NCBI RefSeq assembly: GCF_017592555.1
Contig: NZ_JAGFNS010000032.1
Location: 47,767 to 111,766, forward strand
Reading direction: 5' to 3'
From: Actinoplanes flavus
GTDB lineage: Bacteria; Actinomycetota; Actinomycetes; Mycobacteriales; Micromonosporaceae
Length of the DNA stretch: 64,000 bases
A model generated the notes under the pieces. The model saw only the letters and a list, made by a program, of their open reading frames with translations, searched no databases and was not told the DNA's origin. The number at the start of each line of letters is the position of its first letter. Positions within the stretch are counted from its first letter, which is position 1. Made by a program: the position numbers and the translations under genes. Shown here one piece after another: positions 35,871 through 44,798 of the stretch.

Positions 35871-37277
35871 TCAGCCAAGAGGGTCGTCCCGGAGCAGGGT
35901 GGCGACCCGGTCCGGCTCGGCGCCGGAAGTGAGGTCGGTGATCGCGGCGGTCTCCGGATAGGGCGGTGGGGTGCCGCCGAACTCCGGGCACAGGCTCTGG
36001 TGGCTGCACCAGCCGCAGAGGCGGCTGGGCTTGGGACGGAAGTCGCGGTCGCGTTTGGCGCGCTCGATCGCCTGGGAGAGGGCGAGCAGGGTGCGTTCGA
36101 AACGCTCCAGCTCACCGGCCTCGGGGCTGTAGTCGAGGGCCTCGGCGTCCTTCAGGTAGAGCAGCCGCAGCGCCCGGGGAACCACGCCGCGGGTGCGCCA
36201 CAGAACCAGGGCGTAGAACTTCAGCTGGAACAGGGCCCGGCCCTCGAACGCCTGGCGGGGTGCACCGCCGGTCTTGTAGTCGACGACCCGGAGGTCACCG
36301 GCCGGGGAGACGTCGAGGCGGTCGATGTAGCCGCGCAGCAGCAACTCGTCGCCGATCATCGTGGAGATCAGGCTCTCCCGCTCGGCGGGCTCCAGGCGAC
36401 GTGGATCCTCCACCGCGAAGTAGCCGGCCAGCAGGTCGCGGGCGCCGGAGAGGAAGGCCGCGATCCGCGCGGCTTCGGCGGCACCGGACGGAACGTCGAC
36501 GAGCGCGGCCTGGCCGGTCGCGTCGGCCTCGGCCGCCACCGCCGCCGGGTCACGCATCAGCCCACCGCCAGCTGCTGGGCTCTGCTGGCCGCCGGCTGCG
36601 GGGCCGCTCTGTCCGCCGGCCGCAGGGTCACTCAGCTGGCCGCCGGCTGCGGGGCCGCTCTGTCCGCCGGCCGCAGGGTCACTCAGCTGGCCGCCGGCCG
36701 CGGGGCCGCTCTGCCCGCCGGCCGCAGGATCGCTCAGCCGGCCGCCGGCCGCCGGGTTGCTCAGCTCGCCGTCCGTCGCAGGGTCGCTCACGCCGCCGTC
36801 CGTCGCGGGGTCGGTCTGTGTGCCGGCCGACCGGGCGGCGGGGGAACCGGACGGCCCGGCGGCCACGGGTGGCTCGGCGGCGAACAATGACGCCAGCTCG
36901 GGCTCCTGGGCGACCAGCTTCTCCCACTCGGGGGCGACGAGCGCGGCCGCGGCCTCCGGGGTGCGGTCGGCGGCGGGCAGGTCGAACAGGCGTTCCAGGA
37001 CGGCGTGGATCAGGGTGCCGCGGACCTGGTCGGCGGAGGGCGTCTCGGGCAGCTTGTCCACCGTGCGGAAGCGGAACAGCAGCGGGCACGTCTTGAAGTC
37101 GGCGGCCCGCGACGGCGACAACGACGGCCCGGACGGCGCCGCCATCCGGCGGCCGCGCCCGCCCGGCGCCGGGCCGTCGGCGGCCGTGACCTGGCCGGGA
37201 ACGGAGGCGGGGGCCGGGTCACCGGGCTGCGGGGGTGGGGAGACCGGCTGGGCAGCCATGGGAGAGAGCGCCGTCAT
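35871..37277 (-). CDS. RecB-family PD-(D/E)XK nuclease with Fe-S cluster and internal repeats
   Basis: The 468-aa protein has the RecB/AddB/Cas4-type nuclease core: His91 (TLIHAVLE), GYIDR Asp319 and DYKTG (Asp333, Lys335). Cys64, Cys421, Cys424 and Cys430 (TCPLLF, CGWCSHQSLC) fit a 4Fe-4S cluster that staples the domain. Residues 155-239 are a low-complexity insert of 17-aa repeats (SDPAAGGQ/SGPAAGGQL). An RecB-like gene (Rv2119) lies near trmI and the proteasome locus in mycobacteria, so the position is conserved. It probably acts in DNA repair. The start is ATG 37277, with ATG 37259 as an alternative. Confidence 0.9.
   Translation of the reverse strand: MTALSPMAAQPVSPPPQPGDPAPASVPGQVTAADGPAPGGRGRRMAAPSGPSLSPSRAADFKTCPLLFRFRTVDKLPETPSADQVRGTLIHAVLERLFDLPAADRTPEAAAALVAPEWEKLVAQEPELASLFAAEPPVAAGPSGSPAARSAGTQTDPATDGGVSDPATDGELSNPAAGGRLSDPAAGGQSGPAAGGQLSDPAAGGQSGPAAGGQLSDPAAGGQSGPAAGGQQSPAAGGGLMRDPAAVAAEADATGQAALVDVPSGAAEAARIAAFLSGARDLLAGYFAVEDPRRLEPAERESLISTMIGDELLLRGYIDRLDVSPAGDLRVVDYKTGGAPRQAFEGRALFQLKFYALVLWRTRGVVPRALRLLYLKDAEALDYSPEAGELERFERTLLALSQAIERAKRDRDFRPKPSRLCGWCSHQSLCPEFGGTPPPYPETAAITDLTSGAEPDRVATLLRDDPLG
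36561..36815 (-). repeat. 51-bp coding tandem repeats in the RecB-like gene
   Basis: About five units of 51 bp (17 aa) or half units of 24/27 bp encode D/GPAAGGQ motifs. The two central 51-bp copies are identical or nearly so. The insert lies between the first Cys/His motifs and the nuclease core, in frame. Confidence 0.88.
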
Positions 37278-37355
37278 GTCTCAAGAGGCTAGGCCAGGGG
37301 TACGACGAAAAACGCGGGGTGGGTACCGCGCGGGCGTGTCCGTAGCATCGATCGC

Positions 37356-38507
37356 GTGGAGCAGAGCCGGACACCGCAGGTCCCGCCGCCGGCCGACGGG
37401 CGGCCGGTGGGGCACGTCGCCGGCATCCCGGTGCATGCGAACGCGTCGATGCTGCTGCTCGGGGTGCTGGTCACCGTGGTGTATGGGAACTACGCGCAGG
37501 CCGAGCTGGGGTTGGCGCAGCCCTGGGCGTACCTCGTGGGTCTGGGTTTCGTGGTCTGTCTGCTCGGCTCGGTGCTGTTGCACGAGCTGGGCCACGCGCT
37601 GACCGCCCGCCGGTTCGGGATCGGCGTGCGCCGGATCACGCTGGAGCTGCTCAGCGGCTGGACCGAGATGGACCGGGACGCGCCGGCGCCCCGGGTGGAC
37701 GCGCTCGTCTCGCTGGCCGGGCCGGCCGTGTCGCTGCTGCTGGGCGGGGTGGCGACGGCGGCCGCGCTGGTGCTGCCGGAGCGGACCGTGCCCGGGCAGA
37801 TCGCCTTCCAGCTGGCGGTGAGCAACGTGCTGGTGGCGGTCTTCAACGTGCTGCCGGGCCTGCCGCTGGACGGTGGCCGGGCGTTGCGGGCGGCGCTGTG
37901 GGCGATCCTGAAGGACCGCAACCGGGCGACCGTGGCGGCCGGCTGGGCGGGCCGGGTGCTGGCCCTGATCACCGCGGCGGTCGTGGTGACGCTGCATCTG
38001 ACCGGCCTGTTGACCCTGCTCGGGCTGATCTTCGTGCTGCTGGTGGTGCTCACCCTGTGGCAGGGGGCGGGGCAGTCGATCCGGCTGGGCCGGATGACCG
38101 GCCGGTTCCCGCTGGTCGATCTGGGCGCGCTGGTCCGGCCGGTGCTGGCGGTCCCGGCGGGCACGCCGCTGGGTGAGGCGCAGCGGCGCCGGGCCGAGGA
38201 TCCGCGGCCGGACGTGGTGCTGGCGGTGGCGGACTCGGCGGGCAGCCTGACCGCGGTGGTGGATCCGGTGCAGGCCGAGCGGGTGCCGGTGGACCGGCGG
38301 CCGTGGGTGAGCGTGGAGAGCGTCTCCCGTTCGCGGGACGCGCTGACCGCCCTGCCGCTGGGATTGACCGGCGAGCAGGTGGTCCGCGCGCTGCAGGCCC
38401 ACCCGGGTGCGCAGTACCTGGTGACCGCAGGCGAGGATGTCGTGGGCGTCCTGCGGGTCGCCGACGTGGCCGCCGTGCTGGAACCGAGGCGCGCGAGCCG
38501 TACCTGA
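37356..38507 (+). CDS. Site-2 protease family zinc metalloprotease
   Basis: The 383-aa membrane protein has HELGH at 76-80 in a hydrophobic helix, and the second motif NVLPGLPLDGGR with the third zinc ligand Asp near residue 175. Both are typical of M50 intramembrane proteases. About six membrane helices precede a soluble C-terminal region (about 245-383) with CBS-like strands, as in the SpoIVFB-like subgroup. It should cut membrane-bound regulators within the bilayer; the substrate is unknown. Start GTG 37356. It is divergent from the RecB-like gene and lies 23 nt upstream of trmI. Confidence 0.9.
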   Translation: MEQSRTPQVPPPADGRPVGHVAGIPVHANASMLLLGVLVTVVYGNYAQAELGLAQPWAYLVGLGFVVCLLGSVLLHELGHALTARRFGIGVRRITLELLSGWTEMDRDAPAPRVDALVSLAGPAVSLLLGGVATAAALVLPERTVPGQIAFQLAVSNVLVAVFNVLPGLPLDGGRALRAALWAILKDRNRATVAAGWAGRVLALITAAVVVTLHLTGLLTLLGLIFVLLVVLTLWQGAGQSIRLGRMTGRFPLVDLGALVRPVLAVPAGTPLGEAQRRRAEDPRPDVVLAVADSAGSLTAVVDPVQAERVPVDRRPWVSVESVSRSRDALTALPLGLTGEQVVRALQAHPGAQYLVTAGEDVVGVLRVADVAAVLEPRRASRT

Positions 38508-38530
38508 CGGACCTTTGGGAAAGAAGAGCA

Positions 38531-39469
38531 GTGACCACAACCCCGACCACCGCCGTCGACGACTCGGTGCCCGCGCACCGCGGACCGTTCCGGGCGGGTG
38601 ACCGCGTTCAGCTGACCGACCCGAAGGGCCGGATGCACACCATCGTGCTGGAGCCCGGGAAGGCGTTCCACACCCACCGCGGCGCCCTGGAGCACGACGA
38701 CCTGATCGGCCTGCCCGACGGCAGCGTGATCACCGCGTCCAGCGGCACCGCCTACCTGGCGCTGCGGCCGCTGCTGTCCGACTACGTGCTGTCGATGCCG
38801 CGCGGCGCGCAGGTGATCTACCCGAAGGACGCGGCGCAGATCGTCGCGATGGGCGACGTCTTCCCGGGCGCCAAGGTGCTCGAGGCGGGCGCCGGCTCGG
38901 GCGCGCTGACCTGCTCGCTGCTGCGGGCCGTGGGCAGTTCCGGCGAGGTGCACAGCTATGAGCTGCGCGACGACTTCGCGGCGGTGGCCCGGAAGAACGT
39001 GGAGGCGTTCTTCGGCGGCCCGCACCCGGCGTGGCATCTGCACCACGGTGACGTGGCCGGCAACGACATCACCGGTTTCGACCGGATCATCCTGGACATG
39101 CTGACCCCGTGGGAGGCGCTCGACATGGTCGAGAAGTCGCTCGTCCCGGGTGGCGTGTTCATCGGCTACGTGGCCACCACCCCGCAGCTGTCCGAACTGG
39201 TCGAGGCGCTGCGCGAGCGGGGCGGCTGGACCGAGCCGCGGGCGTGGGAGTCGCTGGTCCGCGACTGGCACGCCGACGGGCTCGCGGTGCGGCCGGACCA
39301 CCGGATGATCGCGCACACCGCCTTCCTGGTGTCGGCGCGCAAGCTCGCGCCCGGCGTCACCGCGCCGCCGCGGCGCCGCAAGCCCAGCAAGGGCGCGGAG
39401 GCGTACGCGATCCGCAAGGCCACCCAGGCCGCTCTCGCCGCGCAGCGGGAGGAGTCGACGGGGGAGTGA
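38531..39469 (+). CDS. trmI: tRNA (adenine-58-N1)-methyltransferase TrmI
   Basis: The 312-aa enzyme has the TrmI N-terminal beta domain and a Rossmann methyltransferase core: VLEAGAGSGALTCSLL binds SAM, SYELRDDFA supplies the acidic ribose contact and DRIILDMLTPWEAL the catalytic strand. It methylates A58 in the T loop of tRNA as a tetramer. The C-terminal ~40 residues are basic. Its Mycobacterium tuberculosis homologue Rv2118c lies in the same position upstream of mpa. Start GTG 38531. Confidence 0.93.
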   Translation: MTTTPTTAVDDSVPAHRGPFRAGDRVQLTDPKGRMHTIVLEPGKAFHTHRGALEHDDLIGLPDGSVITASSGTAYLALRPLLSDYVLSMPRGAQVIYPKDAAQIVAMGDVFPGAKVLEAGAGSGALTCSLLRAVGSSGEVHSYELRDDFAAVARKNVEAFFGGPHPAWHLHHGDVAGNDITGFDRIILDMLTPWEALDMVEKSLVPGGVFIGYVATTPQLSELVEALRERGGWTEPRAWESLVRDWHADGLAVRPDHRMIAHTAFLVSARKLAPGVTAPPRRRKPSKGAEAYAIRKATQAALAAQREESTGE

Positions 39470-39530
39470 CCGTCTCCATCGCGGTCCGGTAGGTTCCTAG
39501 CGATCGGGACGACACGGAGGAGCGCCAGCC

Positions 39531-40121
39531 ATGAGTTCTCCGCCCTTCGGCGGCAGCAACGAGATGCCCGCGGTCTTCCCGGACTGGTCGCCCTACCCGG
39601 ACCTGGATTCGGCGGCCCGCGCCTACCTGCGTGATCCCGAGGTGGCGCTGGAGGCGCTGTTCGGGGTGCTGCGCGGCGCCCAGGTGCTGTGCTTCACCCT
39701 GGAGCGCTTCGTCAACGAGGTGAACGGGGTGTGGCAGGAGGTCGTCGTCTGCGACGGCAGCCGGCTGGTGCTGTGGCACGGGGAGGACGTGGCGCCCGGC
39801 GACGGCCCGGCCGGCGCGATGACCTCGTCGCTGCGGGTGGTGCCGCTGTCCACGGTCACCGAGGTGGGCTGCCGGCGGCGGCTGACCCGCACTCCGAACG
39901 GGCAGGCGCGGGTCGACAGCATCGACGTCTACCTGCTGCTCAGCTCGGTCGACGACGCGGTGCCGCCGCCCGGCGTGGGCGAGGAGGAGGGCCGTGCCCC
40001 GCTGCGGCACGACGCGCTGCGCTTCGGCAAGACGCTGGACGACGGCGGGCCTGGTCAGATCGCCCGGCTCGAGGAGTTCTCCCGGGTGGTGGCGTCCCTG
40101 GTCGGGCGTCCCACCCTCTGA
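39531..40121 (+). CDS. Conserved hypothetical protein downstream of trmI
   Basis: The 196-aa soluble product starts MSSPPFGGSNEMPAVFPDWSPYPDL and has no signal peptide or membrane helix. A mixed alpha/beta core holds EEVVVCDGSRLVLWHG and RVDSIDVYLLLSS. I recognise no named domain. Its place between trmI and the ferredoxin/mpa pair is kept in other actinobacteria as far as I recall. The TAGGTTCCTAG element at 39490-39500 lies 30 nt upstream. Confidence 0.75.
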   Translation: MSSPPFGGSNEMPAVFPDWSPYPDLDSAARAYLRDPEVALEALFGVLRGAQVLCFTLERFVNEVNGVWQEVVVCDGSRLVLWHGEDVAPGDGPAGAMTSSLRVVPLSTVTEVGCRRRLTRTPNGQARVDSIDVYLLLSSVDDAVPPPGVGEEEGRAPLRHDALRFGKTLDDGGPGQIARLEEFSRVVASLVGRPTL

Positions 40122-40152
40122 CCGTCACTCACCTTCACTCGCGCGGCGGCGG

Positions 40153-40440
40153 TCAGTCGGCGCCGGGGCCGGCGACCGCCGTGCCGTCGGACGCCCGGAC
40201 CACGTGGATGCAGTCGCCGGGGCACTCCTTGGCCGAGTCGACGACCTCCAGGAGCAGGCCCCTGGGCACCCCTACCCGGGCCCCCGGTTCCTGCCGCAAC
40301 TCGCCGGAGTGGTCTTTCACATAGGCGAGTCCGTCGATGTCCAGTTCGAACACCTCCGGGGCGTACTGCACGCAGAGTCCGTCACCGGTGCACAGGTCCT
40401 GATCGATCCAGACACGCAGCTCATCAGTGTCAGCCGACAC
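40153..40440 (-). CDS. Single-cluster ferredoxin
   Basis: The 95-aa product has the single Fe-S cluster pattern of actinobacterial ferredoxins: CTGDGLCVQYAPEVF near the N-terminus and CPGDC near the C-terminus. The missing cysteine of a CxxCxxC set (CTGDGLC) fits a 3Fe-4S or altered 4Fe-4S cluster. It would pass electrons to a P450 or reductase elsewhere. GTG 40440 is chosen because GGGAGG lies 6 nt upstream. It is divergent from mpa/arc, and a ferredoxin gene beside arc is known in Streptomyces. Confidence 0.9.
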   Translation of the reverse strand: MSADTDELRVWIDQDLCTGDGLCVQYAPEVFELDIDGLAYVKDHSGELRQEPGARVGVPRGLLLEVVDSAKECPGDCIHVVRASDGTAVAGPGAD

Positions 40441-40614
40441 TTCTACCTCCCACAACCGGTGACGGCTGACGGTACCCGAAGTCTGTCCGACCGGCTCAGG
40501 TGCGGTCGGACCAATCGATCAAGAGTCGGTGACGAGGGTGTTGCATGGGTCAAAATCGGTTTCCGAACGGCTAGTGTTGACCCAAGACGTTCGAGCCCCC
40601 CGGGGAGGTGGGAC

Positions 40615-42396
40615 GTGGCACGTAGCGACGAAGCGGACTCCCGCGCCGCGCGAGCGGAGAAGGAAGTCAACGATCTCTCGAGTCAGGTCGCGTTTCTGCA
40701 AGAGGAACTCGCTCTGGTCCGGCGGAAGTTGACGGAGAGCCCCCGACACCTCCGGCAGCTCGAGGAACGGCTCGCGGCAACGCAGGCGCAGCTGGCCCGA
40801 GTGACCGAGAACAACGAGCGGCTCGTGGCGACCCTCAAGGAAGCCCGGGCCCAGATCGTCACTCTCAAGGAAGAGATTGACCGGCTAGCCCAGCCGCCCA
40901 GCGGCTACGGCGTGTTCCTGACGGCCCACGAGGACGGCACGGTGGACGTGTTCACCGGTGGCCGCAAACTGCGGGTGGCGGTCTCGCCGTCGCTCGCCAC
41001 CGACGAGCTCCAGCGGGGCCAGGAGGTCCTGCTGAACGACGCTCTCAACGTCGTCGACGCGTTCGGCTTCGAGCGCACCGGCGAGGTGGTGCTGCTCAAG
41101 GAGGTCCTGGACAACCCGTCGGGTGGTCCGGCCGACCGGGCGCTGGTGGTGTCGCACGCCGACGAGGAGCGCATCGTGTTCCTCGCCGACTCGCTCGAGA
41201 TCACCAAGTTGCGCGCCGGCGACTCGCTGATGATCGAGCCGCGCTCGGCGTACGCCTATGAGCGGATCCCGAAGAGCGAGGTCGAGGAGCTCGTCCTGGA
41301 GGAGGTCCCCGACGTCGACTACAGCGACATCGGTGGCCTGCACTCGCAGATCGAGCAGATCCGCGACGCGGTGGAGCTGCCGTTCCTGCACGCCGACCTG
41401 TTCCGGGAGCACCAGCTGCGCCCGCCCAAGGGGATCCTGCTCTACGGCCCGCCCGGCTGCGGCAAGACCCTGATCGCCAAGGCGGTGGCCAACTCGCTGG
41501 CCAAGAAGATCGCCGAGCGGCGTGGCGAGGAGAAGCACACCAGCTACTTCCTCAACATCAAGGGCCCGGAGCTGCTGAACAAGTACGTGGGCGAGACCGA
41601 GCGGCACATCCGCCTGGTCTTCCAGCGTGCCCGGGAGAAGGCCGGCGAGGGCACCCCGGTGATCGTGTTCTTCGACGAGATGGACTCGATCTTCCGGACC
41701 CGTGGCTCGGGTGTCTCCAGCGACGTGGAGAACACGATCGTTCCCCAGCTGCTCAGCGAGATCGACGGTGTCGAGGGCCTGGAGAACGTGATCGTCATCG
41801 GTGCCTCCAACCGGGAAGACATGATCGACCCGGCGATCCTGCGGCCCGGCCGTCTCGACGTGAAGATCAAGATCGAGCGCCCGGACGCGGAGGCGGCGAA
41901 GGACATCTTCGCCAAGTACATCCTGGCCGACCTGCCGCTCAGCTCGGACGACCTGACCGAGCACGGTGGCAACCGGGACGCCACGGTGGCCGCGATGATC
42001 GAGGCCGTCGTCCTGCGGATGTACACGGAGACGGAGGAGAACCGCTTCCTGGAGGTCACCTACGCCAACGGTGACAAGGAGGTCCTGTACTTCAAGGACT
42101 TCAACTCCGGCGCGATGATCCAGAACATCGTCGACCGTGGCAAGAAGATGGCGATCAAGGAGTTCCTCACCTCCGGCAAGAAGGGGCTCCGGCTGCAGCA
42201 CCTGCTCGACAGCTGCGTCGACGAGTTCCGGGAGAACGAGGACCTGCCGAACACCACCAACCCCGACGACTGGGCCCGGATCTCCGGCAAGAAGGGCGAG
42301 CGGATCGTCTACATCCGTACCCTCGTCTCCGGCGGCAAGGGCGCCGAGGCCGGCCGGTCCATCGAGACCGCCACCAACACCGGTCAGTACCTGTAA
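40615..42396 (+). CDS. arc: Proteasomal ATPase Mpa/ARC
   Basis: The 593-aa AAA+ unfoldase recognises Pup on tagged proteins and threads them into the 20S core. Residues ~8-85 form the coiled coil that binds Pup. Two OB domains follow (about 90-235, with GYGVFLTAHEDGTVDVF). The AAA+ module has Walker A GPPGCGKT at 278-285, Walker B VIVFFDEMD near 349-357 and NREDMIDPAILRPGR. The C-terminus is GQYL, the motif that docks between proteasome alpha subunits. GTG 40615 follows GGGGAGG; a longer open frame upstream lacks a site and similarity. Called mpa in mycobacteria. Confidence 0.97.
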   Translation: MARSDEADSRAARAEKEVNDLSSQVAFLQEELALVRRKLTESPRHLRQLEERLAATQAQLARVTENNERLVATLKEARAQIVTLKEEIDRLAQPPSGYGVFLTAHEDGTVDVFTGGRKLRVAVSPSLATDELQRGQEVLLNDALNVVDAFGFERTGEVVLLKEVLDNPSGGPADRALVVSHADEERIVFLADSLEITKLRAGDSLMIEPRSAYAYERIPKSEVEELVLEEVPDVDYSDIGGLHSQIEQIRDAVELPFLHADLFREHQLRPPKGILLYGPPGCGKTLIAKAVANSLAKKIAERRGEEKHTSYFLNIKGPELLNKYVGETERHIRLVFQRAREKAGEGTPVIVFFDEMDSIFRTRGSGVSSDVENTIVPQLLSEIDGVEGLENVIVIGASNREDMIDPAILRPGRLDVKIKIERPDAEAAKDIFAKYILADLPLSSDDLTEHGGNRDATVAAMIEAVVLRMYTETEENRFLEVTYANGDKEVLYFKDFNSGAMIQNIVDRGKKMAIKEFLTSGKKGLRLQHLLDSCVDEFRENEDLPNTTNPDDWARISGKKGERIVYIRTLVSGGKGAEAGRSIETATNTGQYL

Positions 42397-42410
42397 CCAG
42401 CACGTGCGGT

Positions 42411-42446
42411 GGACGGGGCCGGAGGGTTCTCCCTCCGGCCCCGTCC
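42411..42446 (+). terminator. Strong terminator after arc
   Basis: A perfect 16-bp stem (GGACGGGGCCGGAGGG with its complement) and a TTCT loop lie 14 nt after the arc stop. dop therefore probably has its own promoter. Confidence 0.88.
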
Positions 42447-42456
42447 TCGTTCGACA

Positions 42457-42756
42457 GTCGCCCGGCCCGGCTACGCGCTGAGCGAACAGCGCCCGCCGGC
42501 GTGGCCCGGCCCGGTCGGTTATTTGCGCTATCTGCTTTATGTCCCGGTCCTCGCGGCGGCCGTCCACGCCGCCGGCCGGCCGCTGATCGGCGCGCCGCTG
42601 CTCACGGCGGGTGCCCTCGGCACGGCCTGGGCAGGTCACCGGTACGTGGAGCGTCCGGCCCGATCGCCCGCCCGCCGGCTCCCGATGATCAACATCGCCA
42701 CGCAAGGTGCCGACGCGCGCACGGGCAGCTTCGGAAAGCGCCATGAGAGCGTCTAG
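42457..42756 (+). pseudogene. Possible 3' remnant of a membrane (acyltransferase-like) gene
   Basis: The frame stays open with strong GC3 from the terminator to the TAG at 42754. It encodes one or two hydrophobic helices (YLRYLLYVPVLAAAVHAAG, then LLTAGALGTAWAG) followed by HRYVERPARSPARR. The YVERPAR ending resembles the C-terminus of acyltransferase-3 membrane enzymes. No good start or ribosome site is visible, so this is either a short unannotated gene or a relic. The rest of the arc-dop gap shows nothing. Confidence 0.3.
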
Positions 42757-42821
42757 GCTCGATGCATGAGCAGGCTTGGCCTCGTGGCGGACAGCGCGGT
42801 CCTAAAGAACAGGGTGGTCGC

Positions 42822-44339
42822 ATGAGCGTTCGACGGATTATGGGCACCGAGGTGGAGTACGGGATCTCGGTGCCCGGTCAGCCCGGCGCCAATCCGATGG
42901 TCACGTCGTCCCAGGTGGTCAACGCCTACGGCGCCCGCCCCGAGCTCAACCGCAACGGCCGCGCGCGCTGGGACTACGAGGAGGAGTCCCCGCTGCGTGA
43001 CGCGCGGGGCTTCACCTACTCCGGCGCCGCCTACGACCCGGCGGAGGCACTCGCCGACGAGGACCTCGGCCTGGCCAACGTGATACTGACCAACGGCGCG
43101 CGGCTCTACGTCGACCACGCCCACCCGGAGTACAGCACGCCCGAGGTGACCAACCCGCTCGACATCGTGAAGTGGGACAAGGCGGGCGAGCGGGTGATGG
43201 CCGAGGCGTCGCGGCGGGCCGCCACCATCCCGGGCGCCCACCGGATCCAGCTCTACAAGAACAACACCGACAACAAGGGCGCGTCGTACGGCGCCCACGA
43301 GAACTACCTGATGCGCCGGCAGACCGCGTTCGCCGACATCGTCGCCCACCTCACCCCGTTCTTCGTGACCCGGCAGATCTACTGTGGCGCCGGGCGCGTC
43401 GGCATCGGGCAGGACGGCAGCGGCTCCGGCTTCCAGATCTCCTCCCGCGCCGACTTCTTCGAGGTCGAGGTGGGTCTGGAGACGACCTTGAAGCGGCCCA
43501 TCATCAACACCCGGGACGAGCCGCACGCCGACGCCGACAAGTACCGCCGGCTGCACGTGATCATCGGCGACGCCAACCTCTCCGAGATCGCCACCTACCT
43601 CAAGGTCGGCACCACCGCCCTGGTGCTGAACATGATCGAGGAGAAGGTGTTCACCGGCGAGCTGGGCATCGCCGACCCGGTCTCCGAGCTCAAGGCGGTC
43701 AGCCACGACCCGGCGCTGGGGCATCTGATGCGGCTGCGCGACGGCCGCCGGCTCACCGCACTGGACCTCCAGTGGGCCTACTACGAGCGCGCCCGCCAGT
43801 TCGTCGACGACCGGTACGGCCAGGACGCCGACGAGCAGACCCTCGACGTCCTGGACCGCTGGGAGGACGTGCTGGACAAGCTCGGCCGCGACCCGATGCT
43901 GCTGTCCGACACCCTCGACTGGGTGGCCAAGCTGCGGCTGCTGGAGGGCTACCGGGAGCGGGAGAACCTCGGCTGGTCCTCGCCGAAGCTCCAGCTCGTC
44001 GACCTGCAGTATTCGGACGTGCGCCCGGAGAAGGGCCTCTACCACCGCCTGGTGGCCCGCGGGTCGATGAAGACCCTGTTGGACCCCGACGACACGCAGC
44101 GCGCCATGTACGAGCCGCCGGAGGACACCCGGGCCTACTTCCGGGGCCGCTGCCTGGCGCAGTACGCCTCCGAGGTGGTCGCCGCCAGCTGGGACTCGGT
44201 CATCTTCGATGTGGGCCGGGAATCGCTGGTCCGGGTGCCCATGATGGAGCCGGAGCGGGGCACCAAGAAGCACGTCGGCCAGCTCTTCGACACGTGTGAG
44301 AGCGCCAAGGATCTGCTCGAGGTGATCACGAGCCGGTAA
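42822..44339 (+). CDS. dop: Pup deamidase/depupylase Dop
   Basis: The 505-aa enzyme deamidates the C-terminal Gln of Pup to Glu and removes Pup from substrates. It has the glutamine-synthetase-like fold shared with PafA: MGTEVEYGIS, NGARLYVDHAHPEYS with nucleophile Asp98, YKNNTDNKGASYGAHENYL and PIINTRDEPHADA. The insertion RARWDYEEESPL-RDARGF (about 48-63) corresponds to the Dop-specific loop absent from PafA. ATG 42822 follows AGGGTGG. It lies 100 nt upstream of pup, the usual order. Confidence 0.97.
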   Translation: MSVRRIMGTEVEYGISVPGQPGANPMVTSSQVVNAYGARPELNRNGRARWDYEEESPLRDARGFTYSGAAYDPAEALADEDLGLANVILTNGARLYVDHAHPEYSTPEVTNPLDIVKWDKAGERVMAEASRRAATIPGAHRIQLYKNNTDNKGASYGAHENYLMRRQTAFADIVAHLTPFFVTRQIYCGAGRVGIGQDGSGSGFQISSRADFFEVEVGLETTLKRPIINTRDEPHADADKYRRLHVIIGDANLSEIATYLKVGTTALVLNMIEEKVFTGELGIADPVSELKAVSHDPALGHLMRLRDGRRLTALDLQWAYYERARQFVDDRYGQDADEQTLDVLDRWEDVLDKLGRDPMLLSDTLDWVAKLRLLEGYRERENLGWSSPKLQLVDLQYSDVRPEKGLYHRLVARGSMKTLLDPDDTQRAMYEPPEDTRAYFRGRCLAQYASEVVAASWDSVIFDVGRESLVRVPMMEPERGTKKHVGQLFDTCESAKDLLEVITSR

Positions 44340-44439
44340 TAAAACACCCGTTCCGGCGGGACTTTTCGTCATAGGCGCGAGGTAGGTTTTTCCCAACCCG
44401 ATGGTGCAGGACTTCGGGTGGCTTCAGAAGGGGGCATCC

Positions 44440-44655
44440 ATGGCAACCCGAGACACAGGTGGTCAGTCGCAGAGCGGGAAGGGCCGCAGCGACCAGGAGA
44501 TCGAGGACGTCACCGTCGAGGCCAATCCCGAGGTCGCCGAGCGGCACGCGGAGATCACCGAGGACGTCGACGACCTGCTGGACGAGATCGACTCCGTCCT
44601 GGAGGAGAACGCCGAGGAGTTCGTGAGGGGATACGTCCAAAAGGGCGGTCAGTGA
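44440..44655 (+). CDS. pup: Prokaryotic ubiquitin-like protein Pup
   Basis: The 71-aa protein is intrinsically disordered and acidic. Its C-terminal half forms the coiled-coil-binding helix for Mpa (VDDLLDEIDSVLEENAEEFV) and ends YVQKGGQ. The final Gln must be deamidated by Dop before PafA ligates it to lysines. The N-terminal MATRDTGGQ region is needed to start unfolding in homologues. ATG 44440 follows AGAAGGGGG. Confidence 0.98.
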   Translation: MATRDTGGQSQSGKGRSDQEIEDVTVEANPEVAERHAEITEDVDDLLDEIDSVLEENAEEFVRGYVQKGGQ

Positions 44656-44678
44656 CCGTTTTGTCCGCTTGTAAGTGA

Positions 44679-44707
44679 CCGGACGTCGCCGTTTCGGCGG
44701 CGTCCGG
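44679..44707 (+). terminator. Terminator-like hairpin between pup and prcB
   Basis: CCGGACGTCGCCG (44679-44691) pairs with CGGCGGCGTCCGG (44695-44707) with one G-T pair and a TTT loop. It may lower read-through from the abundant pup message into prcB. Confidence 0.65.
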
Positions 44708-44798
44708 CATTTCCTCAAGACATGTCGATGGCGTTGATCGCAACCGCTCGCTTCGGCGGGATATTGTGCTTCAACTGCACGTACCTGAAAGGAACCAC

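Noticed and set aside
39994..40614. Longer N-terminus for Mpa/ARC
   Set aside because: The open frame covers the preceding gene end and the divergent ferredoxin. The coiled coil and GGGGAGG fix the GTG at 40615.
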